A DNA stretch of 64,000 bases, from contig NZ_JBFNQN010000001.1 in the NCBI RefSeq assembly GCF_040796495.1, positions 405,524 to 469,523 of the forward strand, given 5' to 3'. Shown here piece by piece: positions 34,877 through 44,110 of this stretch (positions within the stretch are counted from its first letter, which is position 1; each line of letters starts with the position of its first letter). The position numbers and the translations under genes are program-made. Origin of the DNA: Kineococcus endophyticus (lineage in GTDB: Bacteria; Actinomycetota; Actinomycetes; Actinomycetales; Kineococcaceae). The notes below the pieces were generated by a model, which searched no databases, was not told where the DNA came from, and saw only the letters and a program-made list of their open reading frames with translations.

Positions 34877-35361
34877 CCGACGAGACCCCCGACGTGCCCG
34901 AGTTCGACTTCGACGCCGAGTTCGCCAAGGCCTTCGGCCCCAAGAAGCCCGTCCGCTCGGTGATCGTCGCGGGCGTCGCGCAGGCCCGGGCGCTCGCCGA
35001 CCTGCTGCCGGCCCACGACGTGCACGCGCACGTCGTGGCGGTCAAGGGCATCGGCACCGTCCTCGTCGCCCACGACCCGGCGACGGGGGAGCAGGACGTG
35101 CAGACCCTGTCCGCCGCCGTCCCGCAGGCCGAGTTCGTCCTCTTCACCGTCGGCGAGGAGTCCATCGAGGGCCAGACCTGGGCCGGCGGCACCCGCGGCG
35201 AGGACCCGAAGCCGGGGCTGCTGCTGTCGGTGTGGCCCGACCTCGTCCAGGACCTCGTCCTCGGCAAGGCCGACCCCGCCGAGCACGCCGTCGGACCCGA
35301 GGAGCCCCGCAAGGGCGCGTTCTGGAAGCGCCTGCGCGGCCGCGACGACGACCCCGCCTGA
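34873..35361 (+). CDS. Conserved actinobacterial protein of unknown function next to hisD
   Basis: The 162-residue protein starts at a GTG overlapping the hisD stop. It has an acidic N-terminus (about 1-20) with a [22 protein letters not shown] segment, a central beta-rich domain (about 40-135; [34 protein letters not shown]) and a charged tail. I recognise no catalytic motif and no known family beyond its position after hisD. A role coupled to histidine synthesis is possible only from context. It faces the transhydrogenase gene and is separated from it by a dyad at 35409-35459. Confidence 0.75.
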   Translation: MTDETPDVPEFDFDAEFAKAFGPKKPVRSVIVAGVAQARALADLLPAHDVHAHVVAVKGIGTVLVAHDPATGEQDVQTLSAAVPQAEFVLFTVGEESIEGQTWAGGTRGEDPKPGLLLSVWPDLVQDLVLGKADPAEHAVGPEEPRKGAFWKRLRGRDDDPA

Positions 35362-35408
35362 TCCGCCCCGCCCCTCACCCTCCGTCACCGCGGTGCGGGT
35401 CGGGGGGT

Positions 35409-35459
35409 GGGTCGTTGACGCTACGAGCCGGACCTATCGGCCCGATGCGTCAACGACCC
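35409..35459. terminator. Inverted repeat between convergent genes
   Basis: Perfect 13-base arms (35409-35421 and 35447-35459, GGGTCGTTGACGC and its complement) are separated by 25 bases, within a 140-base convergent intergenic gap. It is best read as a bidirectional terminator, but the arms are less GC-only than other hairpins here and the loop is long. Confidence 0.55.
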
Positions 35460-35502
35460 CGCCCCGCCCGCCCCGCGACGTGACGCAGGGTGAGGGCGAG
35501 GA

Positions 35503-36927
35503 TCAGACGTCGAAGCGCGCCGCGGCCCGCATCTTGTTCGTCACGTCGAGCGCGGCGACCTTGTAGGCCTCCGACAGCGTCGGGTAGTTGAACACCGTGT
35601 CGACGAGGTGGTCGACGGTCCCGCCGCACGTCATGACGGCCTGCCCGACGTGCACGAGCTCGGTCGCCGACGTCCCGACGACGTGGACGCCGAGCAGCTT
35701 GCGGTCCTCGGTCGAGACGAGCAGCTTGAGCTTGCCGTGCGAGTCGCCGACGATCGCGCCGCGGGCGAGCTCGCGGTAGCGGGCGACCCCGACCTCGTAC
35801 GGGACGGCGGCGCGGGTCAGCTCGTCCTCGGTGTGACCGCAGTAGCTGATCTCGGGGATCGAGTAGATGCCGATGGGCTGCAGCTCGATGAGCGAGTTCA
35901 CCTGCTCGCCGAACGCGTGGTACGCCGCGAGGCGACCCTGCTCCATCGACGTCGAGGCCAGCGCCGGGAAGCCGATGACGTCGCCGACGGCGTAGATGTG
36001 CTCGACCTCGGTGCGGAACTGCTTGTCCACGACGAGGCGGCCGCGCTTGTCGGCCTCGAGGCCGGCGGCGGCCAGGTCGAGGCTGTCCGTGGCGCCCTGG
36101 CGGCCCGCGGAGTACAGGACGGTGTCGGCGGGGATCCGCTTGCCGGACGCCAGCGTCGTGACGGTGCCCTGCTCGTCGGCCTGCACCTTGACGACCGACT
36201 CGCCGAGGCGGAACGCCACGCGCAGGTCGCGCAGCTCGAACTTCAGGGCCTCGACGATCTCGGAGTCGCAGAAGTCGAGGAAGTTCGGCCGCGACTCCAC
36301 GACGGTGACCTTGGTGCCGAGCGCGGCGAACATCGACGCGTACTCGATGCCGATGACGCCCGCGCCGACGACGACGAGGGTCTGCGGGATCTCGGCGAGC
36401 TGCAGCACGCCGTCGGAGTCCACGACCCGGCCCGAGCCGAAGTCGACGTCGGCGGGGCGGGCGGGACGGGTGCCCACGGCGATGACGAACTTGTCCGCCG
36501 TCAGGTGCCGGGCGGGGACGCCGGGGGCCTCGACGACGACGCTGTTCGGACCGGTGAAGCGCGCCATGCCGTCGTAGAGGTCGACGCGGTTGCGCGAGAG
36601 CTGGTCGCGGACGACCTCGGCCTCACGGCGCACGACGTGGGTGGTGCGGGCCGACAGGTCGGCCATGGTGATGTCCTGCTTGACGCGGAAGTTCGCGCCG
36701 TAGACGTCGCGCACGCTCATGCCCGTGAGGTGCACGACGGCCTCGCGCAGCGTCTTGGACGGGATCGTGCCCGTGTTGACGCAGACGCCGCCCATCATCG
36801 AGCCGCCGTCCACGAGGGCCGCGTTCTTGCCGAGCTTGGCCGCCGCGATGGCCGCCTTCTGGCCGCCGGGGCCGGAACCGAGGACCAGGAGGTCGTAGTG
36901 GTCGCGCATACCGGACATCTTCGGCAC
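35503..36927 (-). CDS. sthA: Soluble NAD(P) transhydrogenase, flavoprotein
   Basis: The 474-residue protein belongs to the flavin disulphide-reductase fold: [21 protein letters not shown] (FAD, about 13-33), [17 protein letters not shown] (about 45-61), [20 protein letters not shown] (NAD, about 182-201) and [14 protein letters not shown] (about 314-327). The usual CxxxxC pair is reduced to a single Cys (VCVNTGT), which separates it from lipoamide dehydrogenases and fits Si-specific transhydrogenases, which balance NADH and NADPH. The GTG at 36927 gives the longest form; ATG at 36918 or 36909 give versions three or six residues shorter. It interrupts the his genes. Confidence 0.93.
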   Translation of the reverse strand: MPKMSGMRDHYDLLVLGSGPGGQKAAIAAAKLGKNAALVDGGSMMGGVCVNTGTIPSKTLREAVVHLTGMSVRDVYGANFRVKQDITMADLSARTTHVVRREAEVVRDQLSRNRVDLYDGMARFTGPNSVVVEAPGVPARHLTADKFVIAVGTRPARPADVDFGSGRVVDSDGVLQLAEIPQTLVVVGAGVIGIEYASMFAALGTKVTVVESRPNFLDFCDSEIVEALKFELRDLRVAFRLGESVVKVQADEQGTVTTLASGKRIPADTVLYSAGRQGATDSLDLAAAGLEADKRGRLVVDKQFRTEVEHIYAVGDVIGFPALASTSMEQGRLAAYHAFGEQVNSLIELQPIGIYSIPEISYCGHTEDELTRAAVPYEVGVARYRELARGAIVGDSHGKLKLLVSTEDRKLLGVHVVGTSATELVHVGQAVMTCGGTVDHLVDTVFNYPTLSEAYKVAALDVTNKMRAAARFDV

Positions 36928-37109
36928 CCGGACGGCGGATCTGCAGCCGTGTCACATGAACGTCACACGACGGTCCGTGAGGGGGACGGGACGGGGCGTC
37001 CTGCGAACGTTCCCAGATCGGAGCGGCCCAGACCTTCCGCACCCGCACCCGGATGTCCTAGCGTGAAGCCACGTCACGACCCGATGAAGCGTCCGGAGGA
37101 ACACCCCTC

Positions 37110-38102
37110 GTGCCTGTCGCGAACCCACCCCTGAACGTCGCCGTGCTCGGGTGCTGGCACGTCCACGCCAAGGACTACGCCCGCTCCGCAGCAGCCCACC
37201 CCGACACCACCCTCGTCGCCGCCTACGACCCCGACCCGTCGCTGGGCCGGCCGCTGGCGGAGGACTTCGGTGTCGAGCTCACCGACGACCTCGACGCGTT
37301 GCTGGCGCGCGAGGACGTCCACGGCGTCACCGTCACCACCGAGACGACGGCGCACACCGACGTCATCTCCCGCGCCCTGGCCGCCGGCAAGCACGTCTTC
37401 ACCGAGAAGCTGCTCGCCCCGACCGTCGAGGAGTCCGAGCGCCTCGTCGCCCAGGCCGCGGACGCGGGGCTCGCCCTCGTCGTCTCCCTGCCGCGGCTCT
37501 ACGCCGGCTACACCCTCGCCGTGCGCGACCTGCTGGACTCCGGGGAGCTCGGGACCCTCACCTACGGCCGTGTCCGGTTGTCCCACGACGGGGCGGTGCA
37601 CGGCGGCGACGGGACGGGGGGCTGGCTGCCCGACCGGTTCTTCGACCCCGGACCGGCCGTCGGCGGCGCGCTGACGGACCTCGGCTGCCACCCCGTCTAC
37701 CTGACGCAGCTCTTCCTCGGCGCCGACCCGCAGACGGTCCGCGCGGTCTACGCCAACGCCACCCCCCGCGACGTCGAGGACCACGCCGTCGTGACCGTGG
37801 GCTACTCCGACGGCCGGATCGGCGTCGTCGAGGCCGGTTTCGTCAGCAACGACGCCTTCACCATCGACGTCCACGGCACCGAGGGGTCGGTGCACTACAC
37901 CGACTCCGGCAAGCGCCTGTGGCGCCGTTACCCCGACGGCCGCACCGAGGACCTCACCGTCCCCGACGACGCCCCCGACGCGTTCGCGCAGTGGGTGCAG
38001 CACGCCGCCGCCGGGACCCAGGCGAGCGAGAACCTCCAGCGCGCCGTCGACCTCACCCGCCTCGTCGTGCGGGCCAACCACGCAGCAGGGACGAAGGAGT
38101 GA
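37110..38102 (+). CDS. Gfo/Idh/MocA-family oxidoreductase (first of a pair)
   Basis: The 330-residue NAD-dependent enzyme has the N-terminal Rossmann region (NVAVLGCWHVHAKDYARSAA) and the family C-terminal domain. The usual EKP motif reads FTEKLLAPT, and the catalytic-region block is GGALTDLGCHPVYLTQLFLG (about 189-208). Family members oxidise or isomerise sugars and inositols. GGAGG at about 37095 supports the GTG at 37110. The second copy follows directly; both share G-x-HP-x-YL in place of the common GxH-x2-D form. Natural substrate unknown; a myo-inositol or pseudo-sugar route is a guess. Confidence 0.9.
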   Translation: MPVANPPLNVAVLGCWHVHAKDYARSAAAHPDTTLVAAYDPDPSLGRPLAEDFGVELTDDLDALLAREDVHGVTVTTETTAHTDVISRALAAGKHVFTEKLLAPTVEESERLVAQAADAGLALVVSLPRLYAGYTLAVRDLLDSGELGTLTYGRVRLSHDGAVHGGDGTGGWLPDRFFDPGPAVGGALTDLGCHPVYLTQLFLGADPQTVRAVYANATPRDVEDHAVVTVGYSDGRIGVVEAGFVSNDAFTIDVHGTEGSVHYTDSGKRLWRRYPDGRTEDLTVPDDAPDAFAQWVQHAAAGTQASENLQRAVDLTRLVVRANHAAGTKE

Positions 38103-38110
38103 ACGAGAGC

Positions 38111-39124
38111 ATGGCGAAGAACGTCGAGGGAACCGTCAAGGTCGGGCTCATCGGCGGGGGCGGGATCACCCGCGCCCACGTCAAGGGGTACCGCGAGCAC
38201 GCCGCGAAGATCGGGGTCACCGCGGTGGCCGACGTCGTCGAGGAGGCGGCGAACACCCGCGCCGAGGAACTCGGTGCGCAGGCGTTCACCGACTACCGCG
38301 AGATGCTGGCGACGGCGGACATCGACGCCGTCGACATCTGCCTGCCGCACCACCTGCACGCCGACGCCATCGTCGCCGCGGCCGAAGCCGGCAAGCACGT
38401 CCTGTGCGAGAAGCCGTTGTGCCTCACCGCGGACGAGGCCGCCCGGGTCGCCGCGGCGGTCCGCTCCTCCGGCGTCACCCTCATGTGCGCGCACAACCAG
38501 CTGTTCTTCCCCTCGGTCGCCAAGGCGAAGGAACTCCTGGACTCCGGGATCCTCGGGACCGTCTACGAGGTGCGGACGACGGACAGCTTCCACAACGACT
38601 TCGACCCCTCGAACATGGGCTGGCGCGCCTCGGCCAAGACGAGCGGCGGCGGCGAGCTCATCGACACGGGCTACCACCCGACGTACCTGCTGCTGCACCT
38701 CGCGGACGCCCAGCCCACGGAGGCGACCGCGTTCCTCTCGACGCACCGCCTGAAGTTCATGGAGGGCGAGGACTCCGCGCAGGTGCTCGTCCGGTTCGAG
38801 AACGGTGTCGTGGGCCAGATGGTGACGAGCTGGGCCTACGACCCGGCCCCGGGCACCGAGAAGTTCTCCGTGGTGGGCGAGCTCGGATCGCTCACGGGCA
38901 CCGCGAACTCCGTCACCTACCGGCTGCGGACGGGGGAGGAGGAGACGTTCCAGTTCGAGGACGTCGACTCCTTCGTCGAGGAGATCGGCGCCTTCGCCGA
39001 CTGCCTGCGCGAGGGCACCCGCCCGATCCACACCGAGACCGAGGGCATCGCCGTCCGCGGCGTCCTGCTCGCGGCCTACGAGGGCGCGCGCACCGGGACG
39101 ATCGCCAAGGTCCTCTCCGTCTGA
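38111..39124 (+). CDS. Gfo/Idh/MocA-family oxidoreductase (second of a pair)
   Basis: The 337-residue enzyme has [20 protein letters not shown] (NAD-binding, about 11-30), [11 protein letters not shown] and [11 protein letters not shown] (complete EKP, about 97-107), plus [20 protein letters not shown] (about 178-197). It is a diverged companion of the preceding gene (37110-38102). ATG 38111 is chosen since AAGGAG lies 11 bases upstream; GTG 38099 would overlap the previous stop and add four residues. The pair may perform sequential steps on one sugar. No hydrolase, kinase or transporter of the same pathway is adjacent. Confidence 0.9.
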   Translation: MAKNVEGTVKVGLIGGGGITRAHVKGYREHAAKIGVTAVADVVEEAANTRAEELGAQAFTDYREMLATADIDAVDICLPHHLHADAIVAAAEAGKHVLCEKPLCLTADEAARVAAAVRSSGVTLMCAHNQLFFPSVAKAKELLDSGILGTVYEVRTTDSFHNDFDPSNMGWRASAKTSGGGELIDTGYHPTYLLLHLADAQPTEATAFLSTHRLKFMEGEDSAQVLVRFENGVVGQMVTSWAYDPAPGTEKFSVVGELGSLTGTANSVTYRLRTGEEETFQFEDVDSFVEEIGAFADCLREGTRPIHTETEGIAVRGVLLAAYEGARTGTIAKVLSV

Positions 39125-39198
39125 CCCGCGCACCCGGACCGCCCGTCCCGCCCTCCCGGGTGGGACGGGCGGTGCTGCGCGTCTGGGACACTGCTGCC

Positions 39199-40311
39199 GT
39201 GACCGAGACGACCACGCTGGCCGACCTGCCGCTGCGCGAGGACCTGCGGGACGAGCACCCGTACGGGGCCCCCCAGCTGCACGTGCCGGTGGTCCTCAAC
39301 GTCAACGAGAACCCCTACCCGGTCGCGCCCGAGGTGGTCGCCGACATCGCGGCCGCCGTCGCGCAGGCGGCCGTGGGCCTCAACCGCTACCCCGACCGCG
39401 AGTTCCTCGACCTGCGCGCCGACCTCGCGGCGTTCTTGCGCACCGAGTCCGGGGCCGAGCTCGCGCCCGAGCAGGTGTGGGCGGCCAACGGGTCCAACGA
39501 GGTCATGCTCCACGTGCTGCAGGCCTTCGGCGGCCCCGGCCGCACCGCGCTGAGCTTCGCCCCCACGTACTCGATGTACCCCGAGTACGCGCGCGACACC
39601 CTCACGACGTGGGTCACGGGCCGGCGCGAGGAGGACTTCACGGTCGACGTCGACCACGCCCGCGAGCAGGTCCGCCGCTACCGCCCCTCCGTCGTCCTGC
39701 TGACGAGCCCCAACAACCCGACGGGGACGGCCCTGCCGCTGGCCACCGTCGAGGCCGTGCTGGAGGAGGTCTCCGCCGTCGGCGGCATCGTCGTCGTCGA
39801 CGAGGCGTACGGGGAGTTCCGCCGGGCCGGCGTCCCCAGCGCCCTGGAACTCCTCCCGCGGCACGGCAACCTCGCGGTCAGCCGCACCATGAGCAAGGCG
39901 TTCTCGCTGGCGGGTGCCCGCGTCGGGTACCTGGCGGCCTCGCGCGCGTTCGTCGACGCCCTGCGGATCGTCCGCCTCCCGTACCACCTGTCGGCCGTCA
40001 CCCAGGCCACGGCACGGGCCGCGCTGAAGCACTCCGCGGCCCTGCTCTCCACGGTGGACGAACTCCGCACCCGTCGCGACGAGACCGTCGTGTGGTTGCG
40101 CGACAACGGGTTCGACGTCGCCCAGTCCGACGCGAACTTCGTCCTGTTCGGCCGGTTCACCGACCGGCACGGCGTCTGGCAGGGGTTGCTCGACCGGGGC
40201 GTCCTCATCCGCGAGACCGGCCCGGCCGGCTGGTTGCGCGTGAGCATCGGCACGGCCGACGAGATGCAGCAGTTCCGAACCGCACTCCAGGAAGTGGTGG
40301 CAACCCAGTGA
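39199..40311 (+). CDS. hisC: Histidinol-phosphate aminotransferase
   Basis: HisC transfers an amino group to imidazole-acetol phosphate. The 370-residue class-I/II PLP enzyme has [17 protein letters not shown] (about 30-46), [11 protein letters not shown] (about 94-104), [15 protein letters not shown] (about 166-180), [11 protein letters not shown] (about 200-210) and the PLP-lysine block [18 protein letters not shown] (about 229-246). The GTG start at 39199 has no Shine-Dalgarno; the preceding GACACT could be a leaderless -10. Its stop overlaps hisB by 4 bases. Confidence 0.97.
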   Translation: MTETTTLADLPLREDLRDEHPYGAPQLHVPVVLNVNENPYPVAPEVVADIAAAVAQAAVGLNRYPDREFLDLRADLAAFLRTESGAELAPEQVWAANGSNEVMLHVLQAFGGPGRTALSFAPTYSMYPEYARDTLTTWVTGRREEDFTVDVDHAREQVRRYRPSVVLLTSPNNPTGTALPLATVEAVLEEVSAVGGIVVVDEAYGEFRRAGVPSALELLPRHGNLAVSRTMSKAFSLAGARVGYLAASRAFVDALRIVRLPYHLSAVTQATARAALKHSAALLSTVDELRTRRDETVVWLRDNGFDVAQSDANFVLFGRFTDRHGVWQGLLDRGVLIRETGPAGWLRVSIGTADEMQQFRTALQEVVATQ

Positions 40312-40907
40312 GCCGCACCGCGCGCATCGAGCGCAGCACCAGCGAGTCCTCCGTCCTCGTCGAACTCGACCTCGACGGCTCGGGGCGCACGCAGATCGAC
40401 ACGACCGTGCCGTTCTACGACCACATGCTGACGGCGCTCGGCAAGCACTCGCTCATGGACCTGACGGTCCGGGCGAGCGGTGACACCCACATCGACGTGC
40501 ACCACACCGTCGAGGACACCGCGATCGTCCTGGGCCAGGCGTTCCGCCAGGCGCTCGGCGACAAGTCCGGCATCCGCCGCTTCGCCGACGCCACCGTCCC
40601 GCTCGACGAGGCCCTCGCGCACGCCGTCGTCGACGTCTCCGGCCGCCCCTACTGCGTCCACGAGGGGGAGCCGGCCGGCCAGGAGTTCCACCTCATCGGC
40701 GGGCACTTCACCGGCTCGCTGACCCGGCACGTCCTGGAGAGCTTCGCCTTCCACGCCCAGATCTGCCTGCACGTGCGCGTGCTCGCCGGCCGGGACCCGC
40801 ACCACGTCGTGGAGGCGCAGTTCAAGGCGCTGGCCCGCGCGCTGCGCTACGCCGTCGAACCCGACCCGCGCGTCGTCGGCATCCCCTCCACCAAGGGTGC
40901 GCTGTGA
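40308..40907 (+). CDS. hisB: Imidazoleglycerol-phosphate dehydratase
   Basis: HisB dehydrates imidazole-glycerol phosphate using two manganese ions. The 199-residue monofunctional form shows the duplicated metal motifs: [13 protein letters not shown] (about 40-52), [15 protein letters not shown] (about 69-83) and [13 protein letters not shown] (about 143-155). No phosphatase domain is attached, so histidinol phosphate must be dephosphorylated by another enzyme not in this window. It starts at a GTG overlapping hisC and ends overlapping hisH. Confidence 0.98.
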   Translation: MSRTARIERSTSESSVLVELDLDGSGRTQIDTTVPFYDHMLTALGKHSLMDLTVRASGDTHIDVHHTVEDTAIVLGQAFRQALGDKSGIRRFADATVPLDEALAHAVVDVSGRPYCVHEGEPAGQEFHLIGGHFTGSLTRHVLESFAFHAQICLHVRVLAGRDPHHVVEAQFKALARALRYAVEPDPRVVGIPSTKGAL

Positions 40908-41542
40908 CGTCCGTCGTCGTCCTCGACTACGGCTTCGGCAACGTCCGCTCCGCCGTCCGCGCCCTCGAACGGGTCGGCGCGTCGGTCGAGCTGACGTCGG
41001 ACCGGAAGGCGGCCCTCGAGGCCGACGGGCTCCTCGTCCCCGGCGTCGGTGCGTTCGCGGCCGTCAACGCCGGGCTCAAGGCCATCGGCGGTGACTCGAT
41101 CGTCGACCGGCGCCTCGCCGGGGGCCGTCCCGTGCTCGGGATCTGCGTCGGGCTGCAGGTGATGTTCGAGACGTCCACCGAACCCGGCGACGGCCTGCCC
41201 GACGGCTTGGCCCAGTGGCCCGGCACCGTCGAGCGCCTCCCCGCCGACGTCGTCCCGCACATGGGCTGGTCGACCGTCGAGCCGCCCGCCGGCTCCCGCC
41301 TCTTCGCCGGCGTGGAGGACGAGCGCTTCTACTTCGTGCACTCCTACGCCGTGCAGCGCTTCGAGATGCTCGACACCACCGACGGCCGCGTCCCGCTGCC
41401 CCAGATCACGTGGGCCGAGCACGGGACGCGCTTCGTCGCGGCCGTCGAGAACGGCGCGCTGTCCGCGACGCAGTTCCACCCGGAGAAGTCCGGCGACGCC
41501 GGCGCCCAGCTCCTGCGGAACTGGGTCGACTCCCTCACCTGA
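40904..41542 (+). CDS. hisH: Imidazole glycerol phosphate synthase, glutaminase subunit
   Basis: HisH supplies ammonia from glutamine to HisF. The 212-residue class-I amidotransferase has the nucleophile block [12 protein letters not shown] (about 78-89), HMGWSTVE (about 121-128) and the catalytic His-Glu in [14 protein letters not shown] (about 187-200). Its start overlaps hisB by 4 bases. The partner HisF is not in the window, so the cyclase half must be encoded elsewhere. A cluster of intergenic hairpins and repeats follows. Confidence 0.97.
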   Translation: MTSVVVLDYGFGNVRSAVRALERVGASVELTSDRKAALEADGLLVPGVGAFAAVNAGLKAIGGDSIVDRRLAGGRPVLGICVGLQVMFETSTEPGDGLPDGLAQWPGTVERLPADVVPHMGWSTVEPPAGSRLFAGVEDERFYFVHSYAVQRFEMLDTTDGRVPLPQITWAEHGTRFVAAVENGALSATQFHPEKSGDAGAQLLRNWVDSLT

Positions 41543-41566
41543 CCGCCTGCGCAGCAACGACTCGCG

Positions 41567-41626
41567 CGGGACACCCACGGGGACACCCACCGGTGTCACC
41601 ACGTGGGTGAGCCCGTGGGTGTCCCG
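41567..41626. terminator. Nested hairpin after hisH
   Basis: Perfect 15-base arms (41567-41581 and 41612-41626, CGGGACACCCACGGG and its complement) enclose a loop that contains a second 7-bp dyad (41584-41590 with 41603-41609). It begins 25 bases after the hisH stop. A third copy of the CGGGACACCCAC element starts at 41651. Confidence 0.65.
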
Positions 41627-41672
41627 ACCGCGTCGTCCCGACGACGCTCCCGGGACACCCACACCTGACTCC

Positions 41673-41732
41673 ACGCCTGTCCTCACGCCCGGTCCCACAC
41701 CCGTCCTCACGCCCGTCCCCACACCCGGTCCC
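41673..41732. repeat. Five tandem 12-base repeats
   Basis: Five head-to-tail units follow the pattern AC(G/A)CC(C/T)GT or AC(G/A)CCCGG, each exactly 12 bases: 41673-41684, 41685-41696, 41697-41708, 41709-41720 and 41721-41732. If read in one frame they encode a Thr-Pro repeat, but no gene start or domain supports translation. Confidence 0.75.
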
Positions 41733-41744
41733 ACGTGGGACCGG
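41725..41744. repeat. Perfect 20-bp palindrome
   Basis: CCGGTCCCAC and GTGGGACCGG form a perfect palindrome with no spacer, overlapping the last tandem repeat. Partial copies of the GGGACCGGC element recur to about 41837. It may be an operator or a cruciform-forming repeat. Confidence 0.7.
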
Positions 41745-41895
41745 CCGTGGGACCGGCTCGGGCGTCGTCCCCACCCCCGCCGCGCCGTCCCCACACCCGG
41801 TCCGACACGGGACCGGCCGTAAGACCGGCTGTGAACCGGCTGTCGGACCTGACCCACCCGCTCCCCGCCGCCCCGCCGCACCCCCCGACCCCTCG

Positions 41896-41901
41896 TAGAC
41901 T
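41896..41901 (+). promoter_or_regulatory. Leaderless -10 for hisA
   Basis: TAGACT is followed by eight bases and the GTG at 41910. From CTCGTAGACTC through the start codon the sequence is almost the same as that in front of hisD. Confidence 0.65.
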
Positions 41902-41909
41902 CGCCCCCC

Positions 41910-42665
41910 GTGACCAGCGAGAACACCGCCACCGCCGCCCGCCGGCTCGAACTCCTCCCCGCCGTCGACGTCGCCGACGGCCAGGCCGTCCGCCTCGTGC
42001 AGGGCGAGGCCGGCAGCGAGACCTTCTACGGCGCCCCGCTGGAGGCGGCCCTCGCCTGGCAGGAGGCGGGCGCGGAGTGGGTCCACCTGGTAGACCTCGA
42101 CGCCGCCTTCGGCCGCGGCTCGAACCGCGAGCTCCTGGCCGAGGTCGTCGGCCGCCTCGACGTCGCCGTGGAGCTGTCCGGCGGGATCCGGGACGACGCC
42201 TCCCTCGAGGCGGCCCTGGCCACGGGCTGCCGCCGCGTCAACCTCGGCACCGCCGCCCTGGAGGACCCGGACTGGACGCGGTCGGCCATCGCCCGGCACG
42301 GCGACCGCATCGCCGTCGGCCTCGACGTGCGCGGCACGACGCTGGCGGCGCGCGGCTGGACGCGCGAGGGCGGGGACCTGTGGGAGGTGCTGGCGCGCCT
42401 GGACGCCGACGGCTGCTCCCGCTACGTCGTCACCGACGTCACCAAGGACGGCACCCTGCGCGGTCCGAACGTCGACCTGCTCCGCGAGGTCTGCGCCCGG
42501 ACGAAGGCCCCCGTCGTGGCCTCGGGCGGCATCTCCAGCCTCGACGACCTGCGCGTCCTGCGCGACCTCGTCGACACCGGCGTCGAGGGCGCCATCGTGG
42601 GCAAGGCCCTGTACGCCGGGAACTTCACCCTCCCGCAGGCCCTCGACGTGGCGGGCCGGCCCTGA
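41910..42665 (+). CDS. priA: Phosphoribosyl isomerase (HisA/PriA)
   Basis: The 251-residue TIM barrel isomerises ProFAR in histidine synthesis. It has [19 protein letters not shown] (about 14-32, with catalytic Asp), [13 protein letters not shown] (about 87-99), VGLDVRGTT (about 131-139), [16 protein letters not shown] (about 172-187) and [14 protein letters not shown]. Actinobacterial members usually also act as TrpF, so PriA is the likely assignment; no trpF is in the window. It is not followed by hisF. Start GTG 41910 is leaderless. Confidence 0.95.
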   Translation: MTSENTATAARRLELLPAVDVADGQAVRLVQGEAGSETFYGAPLEAALAWQEAGAEWVHLVDLDAAFGRGSNRELLAEVVGRLDVAVELSGGIRDDASLEAALATGCRRVNLGTAALEDPDWTRSAIARHGDRIAVGLDVRGTTLAARGWTREGGDLWEVLARLDADGCSRYVVTDVTKDGTLRGPNVDLLREVCARTKAPVVASGGISSLDDLRVLRDLVDTGVEGAIVGKALYAGNFTLPQALDVAGRP

Positions 42666-42700
42666 CCGCTCACGATCCCCGCACGACCGACTCCGCCGGG

Positions 42701-43417
42701 GTGCCGTGGGCGGGACGCACGTTGCAGCCCAACGCCTTCGCGGGCGACGACGGGTCGAGGTCCCCTGAGCTGGAACGGGCGCTGACCGCGTGGGACGCGG
42801 TCGGGGGCGACCTCGTCGCCCGCGTCCACGCCGAACGCGCCGTCGTCGGCGCTCTCGCGGGCAGCCGGGTGTTCGCCCCGGTCGTCGCCGAGCTGGGCGA
42901 GAGGGGGGACGACGGCGGTGACAAGAGCGCCGACATGGCGCTGGCGCTGCTGACCCAGCCCGACGGCCGCCGCGGGCTGCCGCTGTTCACGGACCTCGCG
43001 GCGCTGAGCACCTGGCGTCCGGACGCGCGTCCGGTGCCGGTGCCCGCGGAGCAGGCGGCGCTGTCGGGTGCTCAGGAGGAGTGCGACGTGCTCGTGCTCG
43101 ACCCGGCCGGTCCCGTGCGCTTCGTCGTGCGCCGCAGCGCGTTCTGGGCCCTGGCCCGGGGGGAGGTGTGGATCCCCGCAGCCCTCGACGCGACGCTCGC
43201 GGCGGCCGTCGCCGACGCCGTCCGGGACCTGCCGGTCGTCCGCGGCACCCGGTGCGAACCGGGTCGGGGGGCCGAGCTGCGCGTCGTCCTCGGGGTGACC
43301 CCGGGCCTGGACCGCGAGGGGCTCGACGGCCTGCTGCGGGCGGTGGGGGAGCGGCTGGCCGCGGGCGTCGTCGCTGAACGCGCGGAGTCCCTGGAGTTCC
43401 AGGTGCTGCCGGCCTAG
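42701..43417 (+). CDS. SseB-family protein
   Basis: The 238-residue protein has the SseB core near its middle (ALLTQPDGRRGLPLFTDLAALSTW, about 86-109; ECDVLVLDPAGPVRFVVRRSAFWAL) and a second domain (about 150-238; ELRVVLGVTPGLDREGLDGLL). SseB-like proteins are widespread but mostly uncharacterised. GTG at 42701 is the first usable start and lacks a good ribosome-binding site; a CTG at 42662 overlapping the hisA stop would add 13 residues. Position after hisA is a conserved actinobacterial pairing. It converges with doxX across a hairpin. Confidence 0.82.
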   Translation: MPWAGRTLQPNAFAGDDGSRSPELERALTAWDAVGGDLVARVHAERAVVGALAGSRVFAPVVAELGERGDDGGDKSADMALALLTQPDGRRGLPLFTDLAALSTWRPDARPVPVPAEQAALSGAQEECDVLVLDPAGPVRFVVRRSAFWALARGEVWIPAALDATLAAAVADAVRDLPVVRGTRCEPGRGAELRVVLGVTPGLDREGLDGLLRAVGERLAAGVVAERAESLEFQVLPA

Positions 43418-43428
43418 TGGTCTGAGGA

Positions 43429-43460
43429 CGGCCCGGACCGCCCGGTGACGGTCCGGGCCG
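43429..43460. terminator. Bidirectional terminator hairpin
   Basis: A perfect 12-bp stem (43429-43440 with 43449-43460) with an 8-base loop fills the gap between the convergent SseB-like and DoxX genes. It ends five bases before the doxX stop. Confidence 0.75.
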
Positions 43461-43464
43461 AGGA

Positions 43465-43983
43465 TCAGTCCTGCTCGGCGGCCTCGGCGGCCACCGTCTC
43501 CTGACGCGCCTTGATGGTCGTGTACGCGCCGACGCCGGCGGCGGCCAGCGCCAGGACGGTCGTCCACCGCTTGTTGAAGACGTGGCCGGTGGCGGCGTCG
43601 AGGCTGTACTTCCCGGGACCACCGATGGCCAGGGCCACCGAGGCCAGGCCCAGGACGGCCGGGTACTCGAACCCGCCCGAGGTCACGAAGAAGCCGTTGG
43701 GCTTGTGCACGACGGACGCGGCCGCCATGGCCGCCGCGGCCGACGCGCCGCCGACGGGCGTCGCGAGCCCGAGCGCGAGCAGCGCGCCGCCGCCGGCCTC
43801 GGACGCGCCCGCGAGGACGGCGTTGCGCTTGCCGGGGCGGAAGCCCATGGCGTGCATGGCGCCGGCGGTGCCCTCGAGGCCGCCGCCGCCGAAGGCGCCG
43901 AAGAGCTTCTGCGCGCCGTGGGCCACGAGCGTGCCGCCGATGCCGAGGCGCAGGGCCAGCAGGCCCAGGTCGTTGTTCGCCAC
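43465..43983 (-). CDS. DoxX-family membrane protein
   Basis: The 172-residue protein has four membrane segments (about 5-25, 65-85, 88-110 and 125-150) with the DoxX features GLLALRLGIGGTLVAHGAQKLFG and GFRPGKRNAVLAGASE. DoxX proteins take part in redox or membrane stress functions and are often called oxidoreductases, but a defined reaction is not established for this one. The GTG at 43983 is preceded by GGAGGAG. It stands alone, divergent from the MFS gene. Confidence 0.9.
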   Translation of the reverse strand: MANNDLGLLALRLGIGGTLVAHGAQKLFGAFGGGGLEGTAGAMHAMGFRPGKRNAVLAGASEAGGGALLALGLATPVGGASAAAAMAAASVVHKPNGFFVTSGGFEYPAVLGLASVALAIGGPGKYSLDAATGHVFNKRWTTVLALAAAGVGAYTTIKARQETVAAEAAEQD

Positions 43984-44110
43984 GAGGTGTCTCCTCCGAT
44001 GCTTGCGGGTTCAAGGTCGGCGGCCATTCGACCACCTCGGCCCCGCGGCGGCCACGGGGGGTGGTTCGCCGGGGGAACCGGACTGCGTCGTGTCGCCACC
44101 GCCTGCCACA

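Noticed and set aside
35503..36927. Dihydrolipoamide dehydrogenase with a broken active site
   Set aside because: The missing second cysteine is normal for Si-specific transhydrogenases, and the rest of the sequence fits that group.
41673..41732. CRISPR array
   Set aside because: Units are 12 bases without spacers and no cas genes are nearby.
41607..41822. Frame encoding Thr-Pro repeats between hisH and hisA
   Set aside because: It is explained by 12-base DNA repeats and hairpins; no ribosome-binding site, domain or homology supports a protein.
42662..42700. CTG start for the SseB-like gene overlapping hisA
   Set aside because: Possible, but CTG starts are rare and no ribosome-binding site favours it; the GTG at 42701 keeps the conserved core.
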